Assembly (NCBI GenBank): GCA_041390365.1
Contig: JAWKQB010000001.1
Coordinates: 1,426,001-1,490,000, forward strand
From: Syntrophotaleaceae bacterium
Lineage (GTDB): Bacteria > Desulfobacterota > Desulfuromonadia > Desulfuromonadales > Syntrophotaleaceae
DNA: 64,000 bases
Direction of reading: 5' to 3'
A model generated the notes under the pieces. It was not told the origin of the DNA and made no database searches. It saw nothing but the letters and a program-made list of their open reading frames with translations. The position numbers and the translations under genes are program-made. Shown in pieces: positions 17,577 through 26,441 of this stretch; positions within the stretch are counted from its first letter, which is position 1, and each line of letters begins with the position of its first letter.

Positions 17577-18587
17577 TTACTTTGCGGGCGCAGGATACGC
17601 GCTCAGCACCCTTTCCCCGAAACGGAAGCAGTACCGCGGCAGCGTTCTCTGCACACCCAATGAAAAACCGGGATAGCGCCCCTGCAGATAATGCAGGTTT
17701 TCTCTCCGGTGGCCGACGGCGTTTCCGAGATCGGCCGGATGGACCTGGATCGCCGCGGCGCCCATCAGGGCCATTTCCCGATCCAAAGCCCGCCTCCACA
17801 ACCGGGATTGCACCAACTGACCGAAGGCCGGATGATAGGGGCCGGCCAGAAGAAGATCGCCCCGGTCCAACTCCTCGGTGGACTGAAGACCGAGCCGGAT
17901 GACGGGAATGCCGACAGCCAGGCAATCCAGCAGCAGATCCGCGCACACATCGATGGCCGTCTCAAGCGCTAGAGGCTGAAAGTCGCCCTTGCGCCAGACC
18001 TGTTCCAACTCTGTCCCCTTTAGCACGACCGCGGGATAGATGCGCAGAAAATCGGGGTTAAGGGCCAGCGCACGCCGCAAGGAAAAAACCGCTTCCTTCC
18101 GATCGCCTCCAGGCAATCCCGGCATCAGCTGCAAACCGACCTTCAACCCCTGTTCCCGCAGGATGGGCACTGCGATGGCGGCCGCATCAGGACCGTGTCC
18201 CCGCTGTACAAGGGACAACACCGCCGGGGAAAAAGACTGACAGCCCAATTCGACCGTCGTCACTCCACACTCCTTGAGCAGGCCCGCGTTCTCCCTGCTG
18301 ATCGCGTCCGGCCGGGTGGACACACGTATTCCCGAAAGCCGGCCGGAACGAATAAAGGGCGCGACCTGATCCAGATAGGCTTTTTGTCTTTCAGAAGCAA
18401 GCAGGGTGAAGGTTCCACCAAAAAAAGCCGCTTCCCCCTCCCCCTTGTCAGGCAGAATTTTCTCCAGAGCGACGCAGACCTCCTCTGGAGCGGGTGCCCG
18501 GGAAACACCGGAAAGGCTGTTTTGCTGACAGAACCGGCAGCGATGCGGACAGCCTGCATGAGGAATGAAAAAAGGGTAGATTTTCAA
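17577..18587 (-). CDS. Elp3-like radical SAM protein
   Basis: 336-residue radical SAM enzyme. The cluster motif C-x3-C-x2-C is at residues 13-20 (AGCPHRCRFCQQ). The SAM-binding region (FFGGTFTLL) and the barrel follow (VELGCQSFSPAVLSLVQRGH), closely resembling bacterial Elp3-like proteins (COG1243). The C-terminal acetyltransferase domain of true Elp3 is absent; the last ~80 residues (IQVHPADLGNAVGHRRENLH) are the short tail seen in bacterial members. Its start overlaps the rnc stop by four bases. The rnc-era context suggests an RNA-related substrate, but none is established. Confidence 0.85.
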   Translation of the reverse strand: MKIYPFFIPHAGCPHRCRFCQQNSLSGVSRAPAPEEVCVALEKILPDKGEGEAAFFGGTFTLLASERQKAYLDQVAPFIRSGRLSGIRVSTRPDAISRENAGLLKECGVTTVELGCQSFSPAVLSLVQRGHGPDAAAIAVPILREQGLKVGLQLMPGLPGGDRKEAVFSLRRALALNPDFLRIYPAVVLKGTELEQVWRKGDFQPLALETAIDVCADLLLDCLAVGIPVIRLGLQSTEELDRGDLLLAGPYHPAFGQLVQSRLWRRALDREMALMGAAAIQVHPADLGNAVGHRRENLHYLQGRYPGFSLGVQRTLPRYCFRFGERVLSAYPAPAK

Positions 18588-19303
18588 GGAGTTTCTCCTT
18601 CCAGAAGCTGAAGGGCCTCCCTTGCCGCCTCCTGCTCGGCCTTTTTTTTGGTGGTGCCCTTGCCGCGCCCGATCACGCGCCCCTCGAAACGCGCTTCCAC
18701 CGTGTAGGAGCGTTGATGCTCCGGTCCTTCAATTTGACTCAGCTCGTATTCGGGAGGCAGTCCATACCGGGCCTGCATCATTTCCTGCAGTCGGGTTTTG
18801 TAGTCCCTCCCGGTCTTGCTGCTAGCCGCCCGGCGGATTTTTTCGGCCAGCAGCCCCTCGGCAACCCTGCATGCGTTTTCAAAGCCGCCGTCACAGAATA
18901 CGGCTCCCAGCAAAGCTTCAAAGGCATTGGCCAGAAGACTTCTTTTTGTACGCCCTCCGCTTTTTTCCTCCCCCCTGCCCAGACGCAGATAACGGCCCAG
19001 CATCAACTGCCCGGCGATTGCGGCCAAACTCTTTTCATTCACCACTTCTGCGCGAATCCGGGTCAGCTCTCCTTCTGTTGCCGTGGCCAGATGGTGGAAG
19101 GCATAACGGCTGACGATCAGACCGAGAACGGCATCGCCTAGAAACTCCAGCCTCTCGTTGAAGGGAAGAACGCCCCCCGGCTGCTCATTGCTGTAGGATT
19201 TGTGCGTCAATGCCTCCTGCAGCAGGCTCCCGTCGCGAAAGCGGTAGTGAATTTTCTCTTCCAGGGTGCCTTCCGTGTGATTTGTGCAGGGATATTCTTC
19301 CAT
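18584..19303 (-). CDS. rnc: Ribonuclease III
   Basis: Double-strand-specific endoribonuclease that processes rRNA precursors and structured mRNAs. It has 239 residues. The catalytic domain carries the signature ERLEFLGDAVLGLIVS, with the metal-binding second site in NAFEALLGAVF. The C-terminal double-strand RNA-binding domain ends KGTTKKKAEQEAAREALQLL. The ATG at 19303 was chosen because AGGA lies five bases upstream and it gives a normal length; an open extension to 19447 would add 48 atypical residues. Overlaps the downstream Elp3-like gene by four bases. Confidence 0.96.
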   Translation of the reverse strand: MEEYPCTNHTEGTLEEKIHYRFRDGSLLQEALTHKSYSNEQPGGVLPFNERLEFLGDAVLGLIVSRYAFHHLATATEGELTRIRAEVVNEKSLAAIAGQLMLGRYLRLGRGEEKSGGRTKRSLLANAFEALLGAVFCDGGFENACRVAEGLLAEKIRRAASSKTGRDYKTRLQEMMQARYGLPPEYELSQIEGPEHQRSYTVEARFEGRVIGRGKGTTKKKAEQEAAREALQLLEGETP

Positions 19304-19536
19304 TTTTTCCTGAGGCCTGTCCATTGGGAAACTGCTGGCACGAGCGTCCTTTTCTGTTGGCGCAGAATTGCTGCTGGCGGATGAAAACAATCTGATCCCC
19401 ATCGAAAATGAGCGGTTCAGTATATACAACCAGCCTCCCGAAATCAATTGAAGGTCGATCCGACCCGGATTTTCCTTGATTCCCGCAGGAGGGCTTTTCT
19501 ATAATCCATAAATTTAAACCGGAATTCGGATTTTAC

Positions 19537-20187
19537 ATGTCATTGTTCATTACCTTTGAAGGCATAGAAGGCTGCGGCAAGACCACGCAAATCTCTCTGC
19601 TATGTGAAAGTCTGCGCCTCCAGGGTCACCAGGTGGTTGTCACCCGGGAGCCGGGCGGCTGTGCCATCGCTGATGCAATCCGCCAGATACTCCTGGATCC
19701 GGTTCACCAGGCGATGACGCCAAAGACCGAACTGCTGCTCTATGCCGCCGCCCGCGCCCAGCATGTCGCAGAGGTGATCCAACCGGCTTTGGCGCAGGGA
19801 CGCATCGTTCTCTGCGATCGTTATATCGATGCCACCCTGGCCTACCAGGGGTACGGTCGGGGCCTGGATCGAGCTCTGGTCGAGGACCTCAACCAGTTGG
19901 CCACGTCCGGCTGCCGGCCTGATCTGACCCTGCTGCTGGATATGCCTGCGGCGGACGGCCTGGAAAGGGCCATTCAGCGCAACAGTCTTCAGAACCTGGC
20001 CACCGAAGGCCGCTTTGAACTGGAAGCGGTGGCTTTCCATGACCGGGTTCGGCGCGGCTACCTGGATCTGGCTGAAAAAGAGGCGCAACGTTTCCGGGTC
20101 ATCGAGGCCAGGGGGAGCGTAGCCGAGGTCGCTGAGCGCATCCTTGCGGTAGTGAAGACTTTCTTCGCATCCAGGAAACAATCATGA
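19537..20187 (+). CDS. tmk: Thymidylate kinase
   Basis: Phosphorylates dTMP to dTDP. It has 216 residues, standard size. P-loop FEGIEGCGKTTQ (about 7-18), DR-type signature CDRYIDATLAYQGYGRGLD (about 91-109) and TREPGG. First gene of a plus-strand operon divergent from rnc. Its stop overlaps the holB start (ATGA), the usual tmk-holB arrangement. Confidence 0.97.
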   Translation: MSLFITFEGIEGCGKTTQISLLCESLRLQGHQVVVTREPGGCAIADAIRQILLDPVHQAMTPKTELLLYAAARAQHVAEVIQPALAQGRIVLCDRYIDATLAYQGYGRGLDRALVEDLNQLATSGCRPDLTLLLDMPAADGLERAIQRNSLQNLATEGRFELEAVAFHDRVRRGYLDLAEKEAQRFRVIEARGSVAEVAERILAVVKTFFASRKQS

Positions 20188-21152
20188 CCTTCGCCCGCAT
20201 ACTCGGTCACGAACAGCAGAAGGACATTCTCCGCAGGGCCCTGGCCACGGACAGACTCTCCCATGCCTATCTGTTCGAGGGTCCGGAAGGGGTTGGCAAA
20301 CGACTCATGGCAATGGCCCTGGCTCGGGCCATCTTCTGTCCGGAGGGCAACGGCTGCGGAGACTGTGCGGCCTGCCGGAAAGTGGATCACAACAACCATC
20401 CGGATCTGCACCTGCTGGAACCGGACGGCGCAACCATCAAGATCGAACAGATCCGCACTCTGCAGAAGGAACTGTCATACCGGCCGCTGGAAGGGACCCG
20501 GAAAATCTGCCTGATCGACGGAGCGGAAAAGCTGAATCCCGCCGCCGGCAATGCGTTGCTGAAAACGCTGGAAGAGCCCACCAGAGATACGCTTCTGGTG
20601 CTGCTGACGGCCATGCCGGAAAAGGTTCTGATCACCATCCGCTCCCGCTGCCAGCGCCTGCCCTTTTTGCGGATTCCCAGGGAAAAACTTCTGGATGTAC
20701 TCTGCGAGCAGCTGGACATCGATGAAACCCAGGCCCATGTGCTGGCCTCGCTCGCCAATGGCAGCTTCAAAAAAGCCCTGGGCAAGGACCGGGATCTTTT
20801 TGTCGAACGCCGCCGGGATCTCCTGAAGAAGCTGACGGCCCTGTCGCCGGGCAGCGTGGCCGCCCTTTTCGAAATGGCGGCAACCCTTGCCGAAGAAAAG
20901 GAGCTGCTTCCGGAAATTCTGGAAATTTTTCAGGCCTTTTATCGCGACCTGCTGCTTTTCAAGCACGGCCGTCCTGAAAATGAACTGGTCAATATCGACC
21001 TTATGGAAAAGTTAAACCGGGTCGCCTCCCGCGAAACCGTGCCGAGCCTGCTGAAAAAGCTGCAGGCTCTGGACGCAGCCAGAGGGCATCTGGCACGCAA
21101 CGCCAACCGCCAGCTGACCTTGGAAGTGATGCTCCTGCAACTGGCCGCATGA
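20184..21152 (+). CDS. holB: DNA polymerase III subunit delta'
   Basis: Clamp-loader subunit. The 322-residue product has an AAA+ domain with GPEGVGKRLMAMALARA (about 32-48), a zinc-binding Cys group (CPEGNGCGDCAACRKV), and the SRC sensor motif RSRCQRLPF. The P-loop reads GVGKR where an active loader has GKT/S, as expected for delta', which does not hydrolyse ATP. Overlaps tmk by four bases and precedes ricT by 48 bp. Confidence 0.95.
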   Translation: MTFARILGHEQQKDILRRALATDRLSHAYLFEGPEGVGKRLMAMALARAIFCPEGNGCGDCAACRKVDHNNHPDLHLLEPDGATIKIEQIRTLQKELSYRPLEGTRKICLIDGAEKLNPAAGNALLKTLEEPTRDTLLVLLTAMPEKVLITIRSRCQRLPFLRIPREKLLDVLCEQLDIDETQAHVLASLANGSFKKALGKDRDLFVERRRDLLKKLTALSPGSVAALFEMAATLAEEKELLPEILEIFQAFYRDLLLFKHGRPENELVNIDLMEKLNRVASRETVPSLLKKLQALDAARGHLARNANRQLTLEVMLLQLAA

Positions 21153-21200
21153 AGGCAGCATCGGACACCATAAAATTTTACTTAATTTCAGGATAAGAGC

Positions 21201-22256
21201 ATGATTCGCATTGTCACCGTAAAATTCCGCAACGCCGGCAAGCACTACGATTTTGCCGCCGGGGATCTGGACCTGCACCCCGGGGATTTCGTAATTGTCG
21301 AAACGGATCGCGGCCGGGCGCTGGGATCGATCGTCTACTTCCCGCGCGAAATCGCCGAGAGCGAGGCGCCCGACAACCTGAAACAGGTGCTTCGGCCTGC
21401 CTCGGACAAGGATCTCCAGTTGGCCGATGAATCCAGGACCCGCGAAAAGGAGGCTTTCCAGTTCTGCATGGAACGGATTCAGGCCCGCCAGATGGAGATG
21501 AAACTGGTGAAGGCGGAGTACCTCTTCGACGCCTCGAAAATCATCTTTTTTTTCACCGCCGACGGGCGGGTGGATTTTCGGGAGCTGGTCAAGGATCTTG
21601 CCCACCATTTTCACACGCGCATTGAAATGCGGCAGATCGGGGTTCGGGATGAAGCCAAACTGACCGGCGGACTCGGGGTCTGCGGTCGGGAATTGTGCTG
21701 CTGCACCTTCCTCTCCAACTTTGCCCCGGTGTCGGTCAAGATGGCCAAGGAGCAGGGACTTGCCCTGAACCCTAATAAGATTTCGGGTCAGTGCGGGCGT
21801 CTGCTGTGCTGCCTCAACTATGAATACGAAACCTACCGCGACCTGAAAAAGGGGCTGCCGAAATGCGGCCGAAAGGTGCAGGTTGAGGATCAGACCGGTG
21901 AGGTCGTCAACCAGAATGTTCTTGCCCATACCGTCACGGTCATGCTGCCCGACAACCGTTCTGTAGAGATCCCGGCGGATGACATCCTGCCCATCGAGTC
22001 CCCTGCCGAACCGCCATCTTCACAGGAGTCTCAGCAGCGCGTGAAAAAACCGGGCGGACGTTCCCAGGGAAGCCGCCGAAAACCGCGGGACGGGGATGAG
22101 CGGAAACCGGAACAGAAGATTGAGGGGCAGGCCCCCCCTGAGCCTTCCCAGGAAAAGAGCGAGTCGGAGAACCCTCCGCGGAGGAAAAGCCGGCGAAGAG
22201 GCCGGGGCAAAGGACGCTCCCAGCAGAAAAATCCTTCAGGAGATCAAAATGGATAA
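21201..22256 (+). CDS. ricT: PSP1-domain protein RicT (YaaT)
   Basis: PSP1 domain protein; in Bacillus subtilis RicT forms an Fe-S-bearing Y-complex (RicAFT) with RicA and RicF that promotes RNase Y-dependent mRNA maturation. Whether the partners exist here is not visible. The conserved core spans residues about 1-275 with the Cys-rich block GGLGVCGRELCCCTFLSNFA (about 155-174) and SGQCGRLLCCLNYEYETYRD (about 195-214). The last ~75 residues are a low-complexity, charged Arg/Lys/Gly/Glu tail probably disordered or RNA-binding. Its end overlaps the metG start by eight bases, so translation is likely coupled. Confidence 0.9.
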   Translation: MIRIVTVKFRNAGKHYDFAAGDLDLHPGDFVIVETDRGRALGSIVYFPREIAESEAPDNLKQVLRPASDKDLQLADESRTREKEAFQFCMERIQARQMEMKLVKAEYLFDASKIIFFFTADGRVDFRELVKDLAHHFHTRIEMRQIGVRDEAKLTGGLGVCGRELCCCTFLSNFAPVSVKMAKEQGLALNPNKISGQCGRLLCCLNYEYETYRDLKKGLPKCGRKVQVEDQTGEVVNQNVLAHTVTVMLPDNRSVEIPADDILPIESPAEPPSSQESQQRVKKPGGRSQGSRRKPRDGDERKPEQKIEGQAPPEPSQEKSESENPPRRKSRRRGRGKGRSQQKNPSGDQNG

Positions 22257-23781
22257 GCACTACTACGTCACAACGCCCATCTACTATGTCAACGACGTCC
22301 CCCACATCGGCCACGCCTATACCACGGTCGCTTGTGACGTACTGGCCCGCTACAAAAGAGCGCGGGGATTCAATGTCTTCTTTCTGACCGGGACCGACGA
22401 GCACGGACAGAAGGTGGAAAAGGCCGCTCTGGCCCGAAACGAAACCCCTCTGGAGCTGGCCGATCGGGTGGTCAAGCGGTTTCAGGCCCTGTGGGAAAAG
22501 CTCGACATTTCGCAGACCGATTTTATCCGCACATCCCAGGAAAGGCACAAAAAAGGCGTCCATTTCCTGTTCCGCAAACTCTATGACTCCGGCGACATCT
22601 ACCTGGGGGAATATGAGGACTGGTACTGTACCCCCTGCGAAACCTTCTGGACCGAAACCCAGTTGATGGACGGCAGCTGCCCGGACTGCGGACGTCCCAC
22701 CGAAAAGCTGAAGGAAGAATCCTTCTTTTTTCGCATGAGCCGTTATCAGGAGGCCCTGCTGCGGCATATCGAGGAGAATCCCGACTTCATTCAGCCCCGT
22801 TCCCGGCGCAATGAGATCCTGAATTTCGTCAGGGAAGGACTGCGGGACCTGTCCATTTCCCGCACCTCTTTTTCCTGGGGGATTCCCGTACCCGATAACG
22901 AAAAGCATGTCATCTACGTCTGGTTCGACGCCCTGACCAACTATATTACCGCCCTCGGTTTTCCCGAGGACGGCGAAGGGAATTTCAATCGGTTCTGGCC
23001 GGCTGACGTCCACGTCATCGGCAAGGATATTCTGCGCTTCCATACCGTCTACTGGCCGACCTTCCTGCTCGCCGCCGGGATCCCTCTGCCGAAAAAGGTC
23101 TTCGCCCACGGCTGGTGGACGGTGGAGGGCCAGAAAATGAGCAAGAGCCTGCAGAACGTGGTGGAGCCCAACATGCTCATCGACCAGTACGGTGTCGATG
23201 CCATCCGTTATTTCCTGCTGCGGGAAGTGCCCTTCGGCCTCGACGGCGACTTCAGCCATGCGGCGCTGATTCACCGTATCAACTCCGACCTGGCCAACGA
23301 TCTCGGCAATCTGGTGAGCCGGTCCACCGCGATGGTCAACAAGTATTTCTCCGGCACCCTACCCGCACCCGAAGACCTACGGGATGAAGACCAGGCCTAC
23401 ATGGCAGCCTTTCCGGCCGCCGTGCACCGGGTCGACGGTTTTATGAACGAACAGGCTTTCAACAAGGCCCTGCAGACCATATGGGAACTGGTGGGCCTCT
23501 CCAACAAGTACATCGACGATACCAGTCCCTGGGCCCTGGCGAAAGACCAGGAACAGATGCCCCGGCTTGGCACCGTCCTCTACAACCTGCTTGAAGCCGT
23601 GCGGATCATCGCTCTGCTGATCGGGCCCTTCATGCCTGAAACGGCCAAAAAAATTCTGGCCGATCTGGGTGACGGACAGCAGGACCTGACGCTGGAGGGG
23701 CGGGATGCATGGGGCAGAATGCAGCCGGGAACCGCCATCGCCAAGGCCTCCCCGCTTTTTCCTCGAATCGACAAGCAGTAG
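22249..23781 (+). CDS. metG: Methionine--tRNA ligase
   Basis: Class I synthetase charging initiator and elongator tRNA-Met. It has 510 residues. HIGH motif in PHIGHAYTTVACD, KMSKS in GQKMSKSLQNVVEPN. A single zinc knuckle lies at about residues 126-146 (CTPCETFWTE-x-CPDCG). The C-terminal tRNA-binding domain present in longer forms is absent, as in the short Aquifex/Geobacter type. The ATG at 22249 lies within the ricT 3' end and has AGGAGA seven bases upstream; the frame extends upstream but that part encodes the RicT tail in another frame. Confidence 0.96.
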   Translation: MDKHYYVTTPIYYVNDVPHIGHAYTTVACDVLARYKRARGFNVFFLTGTDEHGQKVEKAALARNETPLELADRVVKRFQALWEKLDISQTDFIRTSQERHKKGVHFLFRKLYDSGDIYLGEYEDWYCTPCETFWTETQLMDGSCPDCGRPTEKLKEESFFFRMSRYQEALLRHIEENPDFIQPRSRRNEILNFVREGLRDLSISRTSFSWGIPVPDNEKHVIYVWFDALTNYITALGFPEDGEGNFNRFWPADVHVIGKDILRFHTVYWPTFLLAAGIPLPKKVFAHGWWTVEGQKMSKSLQNVVEPNMLIDQYGVDAIRYFLLREVPFGLDGDFSHAALIHRINSDLANDLGNLVSRSTAMVNKYFSGTLPAPEDLRDEDQAYMAAFPAAVHRVDGFMNEQAFNKALQTIWELVGLSNKYIDDTSPWALAKDQEQMPRLGTVLYNLLEAVRIIALLIGPFMPETAKKILADLGDGQQDLTLEGRDAWGRMQPGTAIAKASPLFPRIDKQ

Positions 23782-23864
23782 GGGATCAGGGTACACTGGT
23801 TTCTGGTGGCTAGTAGCTAGTGGCTGGTAAAATTCCAGCCAGCAACCAGCAAAAGACAACCACA

Positions 23865-23890
23865 GGGGGCGCCGAGGCGCCCCTTCGTTT
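23865..23890 (+). terminator. Intrinsic terminator after metG
   Basis: GGGGCGC and GCGCCCC pair around CGAG; TTCGTTTT follows. It separates metG from the tatD fusion gene. The spacer before it (23782-23864) holds short degenerate repeats of a GCTAGTRGCTAGTGGCTGG type. Confidence 0.65.
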
Positions 23891-23919
23891 TGAAACGAAA
23901 AGACTGGAGTCCTGCAGCA

Positions 23920-25314
23920 ATGAACGATCATCATCCGCTTCTCATCGATACCCACGCCCACCTGGACAACGGCCGTTTCGCCAAGGACCTCGACCAGATC
24001 CTGCAACGGGCCGCAGAAAGCGGCGTCTTCCAGATTCTCACCATCGGCTGCGACCTGGAAAGTTCGCGCCGGAGCGTTGAGCTCGCCGCCCGCTATCAGC
24101 AGATCTACGCGGCGGTCGGCATTCATCCCCACGATGCTTTGGAAGTGTCGGAAAGCGCCATTTGGGAACTGCGGAAAATGATCGAAAAAAACAACAAGGT
24201 GGTCGCCCTGGGCGAGATCGGACTCGATTTCTATCGGGACCGATGCTCAAGAGATATCCAGCGCTCCGCGTTTCGCCGTCAGATCGCTTTGGCAAGGGAA
24301 ATGAAGCTGCCCCTGATCATTCACGACCGGGATGCCCATGAGGAGGTGCTGGAAATTCTCCGGGAGGAACAGGCCGGCGAGGTGGGCGGGGTTTTGCACT
24401 GTTTCAGCGGTGATCTCGCCATGGCCCGGGCCTGCATCGAAATGGGCTTCTATATTTCCTTTCCCGGCACTCTGACCTATCCCGGAAATGAAACCCTGCG
24501 TGAGGTTGCCGAGGCGGTCAGCACCGACCACGTCCTGCTGGAGACCGATTGTCCCTATCTGGCTCCGCAGCCGATGCGAGGCCGCCGCAACGAACCGGCC
24601 TTCGTCAGATACACGGCCGAAGAGTTGGCCCGCATCAAAAAGCTGACCCTTGAAGACATCGCCCGCATCACCAGCCTGAACGTCCATCGCCTCTTCGGCA
24701 TCGGCGAGGGGGACCAGAGCAGAAAAATCGCCTACAAGATCCGCAATTCCCTCTACCTCAACATTACCAACCGATGCAGCAACAGCTGCGGTTTCTGCGC
24801 CAAATTCAAGGATTTCACCGTCAAGGGGCACAGCCTGCAACTCGATCATGAACCGGATGCCGAGGAGGTAAAAACGGCCATAGGTGATCCCCGCAGCTAC
24901 GACGAAGTGGTCTTTTGCGGCTACGGTGAACCACTGCTCCGTCTCGATTTGGTCAAGGAGGTTGCGGTCTGGCTCAAACAGCAAGGGGTCAGGGTCAGAA
25001 TCAACACCGACGGACAGGGGAACCTGGTGCATGGACGGAACATCCTGCCGGAATTGGCCGGACTGATCGACGCCGTTTCCATCTCCCTGAATGCGCCCGA
25101 TGGCGAGAGCTACCAGCGGCTGTGTCGTTCACGATTCGGCGACGGTGCCTACCGGGCCGTCAAGGATTTCGTCCGGGAAGCCCCGAACTTCATCCCTTCC
25201 GTGACAGCCAGCGCCGTAACCGTGCCCGGTATCGATATTGAAGCCTGCAGGAGAGTGGCTGAAAAGGAGCTGGGGGTCCGTTTTCTGAAACGGGAGTACA
25301 ATGAGGTGGGTTGA
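23920..25314 (+). CDS. TatD-type metal-dependent hydrolase fused to a radical SAM domain
   Basis: 464-residue two-domain protein. Residues about 1-260 are TatD-like: DTHAHLD, GEIGLDFY, IHDRDAHEEV, HCFSGD and LLETDCPYLAPQPMRG give the metal ligands of the amidohydrolase fold; TatD proteins are 3'-5' nucleases. Residues about 270-464 are a radical SAM domain with C-x3-C-x2-C in NRCSNSCGFCAKFKD, and a GYGEPLLR SAM-binding motif. This matches the known 'TatD-linked radical SAM' architecture of Desulfuromonadales-like bacteria; the radical reaction is unknown. ATG at 23920 has GGAG ten bases upstream; a TTG at 23890 lies in the terminator and is rejected. The radical SAM half ends soon after FLKREYNEVG. 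Confidence 0.9.
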   Translation: MNDHHPLLIDTHAHLDNGRFAKDLDQILQRAAESGVFQILTIGCDLESSRRSVELAARYQQIYAAVGIHPHDALEVSESAIWELRKMIEKNNKVVALGEIGLDFYRDRCSRDIQRSAFRRQIALAREMKLPLIIHDRDAHEEVLEILREEQAGEVGGVLHCFSGDLAMARACIEMGFYISFPGTLTYPGNETLREVAEAVSTDHVLLETDCPYLAPQPMRGRRNEPAFVRYTAEELARIKKLTLEDIARITSLNVHRLFGIGEGDQSRKIAYKIRNSLYLNITNRCSNSCGFCAKFKDFTVKGHSLQLDHEPDAEEVKTAIGDPRSYDEVVFCGYGEPLLRLDLVKEVAVWLKQQGVRVRINTDGQGNLVHGRNILPELAGLIDAVSISLNAPDGESYQRLCRSRFGDGAYRAVKDFVREAPNFIPSVTASAVTVPGIDIEACRRVAEKELGVRFLKREYNEVG

Positions 25315-25350
25315 CCGGAGGATGGACCTTTTGCCTAAAAAAATTTGGAA

Positions 25351-25689
25351 TCAAACGGTTTCCAGCTCCTCGCAATAACGAAGGTAGGCTTCCTGCCCTG
25401 AAACGAAATCGATAATCCGGATCCCCATGCCGCCCTTTCTGACCTTTGACAGCAGATTCGGCGGCACCTTTTTCGCCCACTGCACCCGTCCCCTGAGGCG
25501 GACCGGGATCTCCTCAGGCAGCACGATTTCGATCTCCAGCAGGGTTCCCGGCCGAACCACAAGAGCGGTCTGGATAAAAAACCCCCGGGAGCTGAGATCG
25601 CAGGTGAAGCCGATCCTGTGCGGTTCATCCGGACCATAGCGCAGCTGCAGACGCCGGTTTCTTCGGGTGGAGCTCCTCTTGTCGATCAC
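25351..25689 (-). CDS. PilZ-domain protein
   Basis: 112-residue single-domain PilZ protein. The c-di-GMP-binding motifs are visible: RRNRR near residue 9-13 and the D-x-S-x-x-G motif in CDLSSRGFF (about residues 30-38). It would bind cyclic di-GMP and act by protein contact, e.g. on motility or surface behaviour. Start is GTG at 25689 with a G-rich site (AGGGGGG) nine bases upstream. It converges on the tatD fusion gene; the partner protein is unknown. A GGDEF protein lies 7 kb away. Confidence 0.88.
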   Translation of the reverse strand: MIDKRSSTRRNRRLQLRYGPDEPHRIGFTCDLSSRGFFIQTALVVRPGTLLEIEIVLPEEIPVRLRGRVQWAKKVPPNLLSKVRKGGMGIRIIDFVSGQEAYLRYCEELETV

Positions 25690-25811
25690 TTATCGTCCCC
25701 CCTTGCAATAAAAAAGGATCTGGCGAGTCTATAACCAAGTCCCAGGGACTGTCAAATTCTATTCGGTGATCTGGAGGTCGGGAAGATGCGAAGGTCCTTA
25801 CAATGGCGGGC

Positions 25812-25852
25812 AAAAAAAAGACGCGCCGCTCAGGAGGTCAGGCAACGCGTCA
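25812..25852 (-). terminator. Intrinsic terminator downstream of the DUF3135 gene
   Basis: On the minus strand GACGCG pairs with CGCGTC over an internal imperfect stem and is followed by eight T. It probably ends the 27528-26029 transcript and insulates the PilZ gene. Confidence 0.65.
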
Positions 25853-25980
25853 AAAGATGGAGGTTTTTGGACCTGGTTTTAGTATTTTTCGAACCTTTTG
25901 ATGATTTGGAATGTACACGCTGGTTTCCATTTTCGCTACGTGTTTACCCGTAAAAAAGGGCAATAGATATGACAGACCCG

Positions 25981-26000
25981 GACTGTGCATATGCGCAGTC
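25981..26000. repeat. 20-bp near-perfect palindrome
   Basis: GACTGTGCATATGCGCAGTC is symmetric except for one T-G pair. ATCATGAT, a smaller palindrome, follows two bases later. It lies 28 bp past the DUF3135 stop. It could be a protein-binding site or RNA hairpin. Confidence 0.7.
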
Positions 26001-26028
26001 ATCATGATGCAGCCATCCTTGATAAGTT

Positions 26029-26379
26029 TCAGTGGAGGGTGTTTTTTCTGGTGATGGGGATTATTTTGGCACTGGATCCGGCTTTTTTCCTGTTCACAGC
26101 CCGTCCGGGGTGATTGAGGATCTGCTGAAATTTATAGAAATTTTCCCAGAATATGACGATCATCTCGTTCATCCGGGCGACAGGATCCTTGAAAGGTCTC
26201 AGGCGGTGCTCAATCCGCATCTGCAGTCCATATCCGCGGGCCCGCTGCTCCTGGGGCAATTTGTCCAGCGCTTCCCGGATGAGCGCCTTGCTGACTCTTT
26301 CGAACTCCTCCGGGTCCTGCTGATACAATCCGGCAAGGCGTTCAAATATTTCTCCTGCAGATTTTCTTTCATCGTCCAT
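26029..26379 (-). CDS. DUF3135-like small protein
   Basis: 116-residue soluble helical protein. The core (FERLAGLYQQDPEEFERVSK, ALIREALDKLPQEQRARGYG, LQMRIEHRLRPFKDPVARMN) fits the DUF3135 pattern: short Asp-Pro-Glu start, E/R-rich helices, then Q-x-R-I-E-x-R and K-x-P-x-A. Function is unknown in the whole family. The basic C-terminal tail (VNRKKAGSSAKIIPITRKN) is unstructured-looking. Last gene of a presumed transcript with the macro-domain gene (62 bp upstream). Confidence 0.65.
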   Translation of the reverse strand: MDDERKSAGEIFERLAGLYQQDPEEFERVSKALIREALDKLPQEQRARGYGLQMRIEHRLRPFKDPVARMNEMIVIFWENFYKFQQILNHPGRAVNRKKAGSSAKIIPITRKNTLH

Positions 26380-26441
26380 GACTGCCTCCGTCTCTCCTCA
26401 AAAGTTTACCAATTAAACAGACAACGGCAAGAAAGCAGAAC

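Larger units (their letters stand above)
25690..26028. other. 339-bp intergenic region, no gene seen
   Basis: Between the DUF3135 and PilZ genes, both on the minus strand. It holds the terminator at 25812-25852, an AT-richer stretch, and the 20-bp palindrome at 25981-26000. No protein with a credible start was seen. Confidence 0.7.

Noticed and set aside
23782..23864. GCTAGTRGCTAGTGG tandem-like block as a coding or regulatory unit
   Set aside because: Short degenerate repeats only, directly before a terminator; nothing supports a function.
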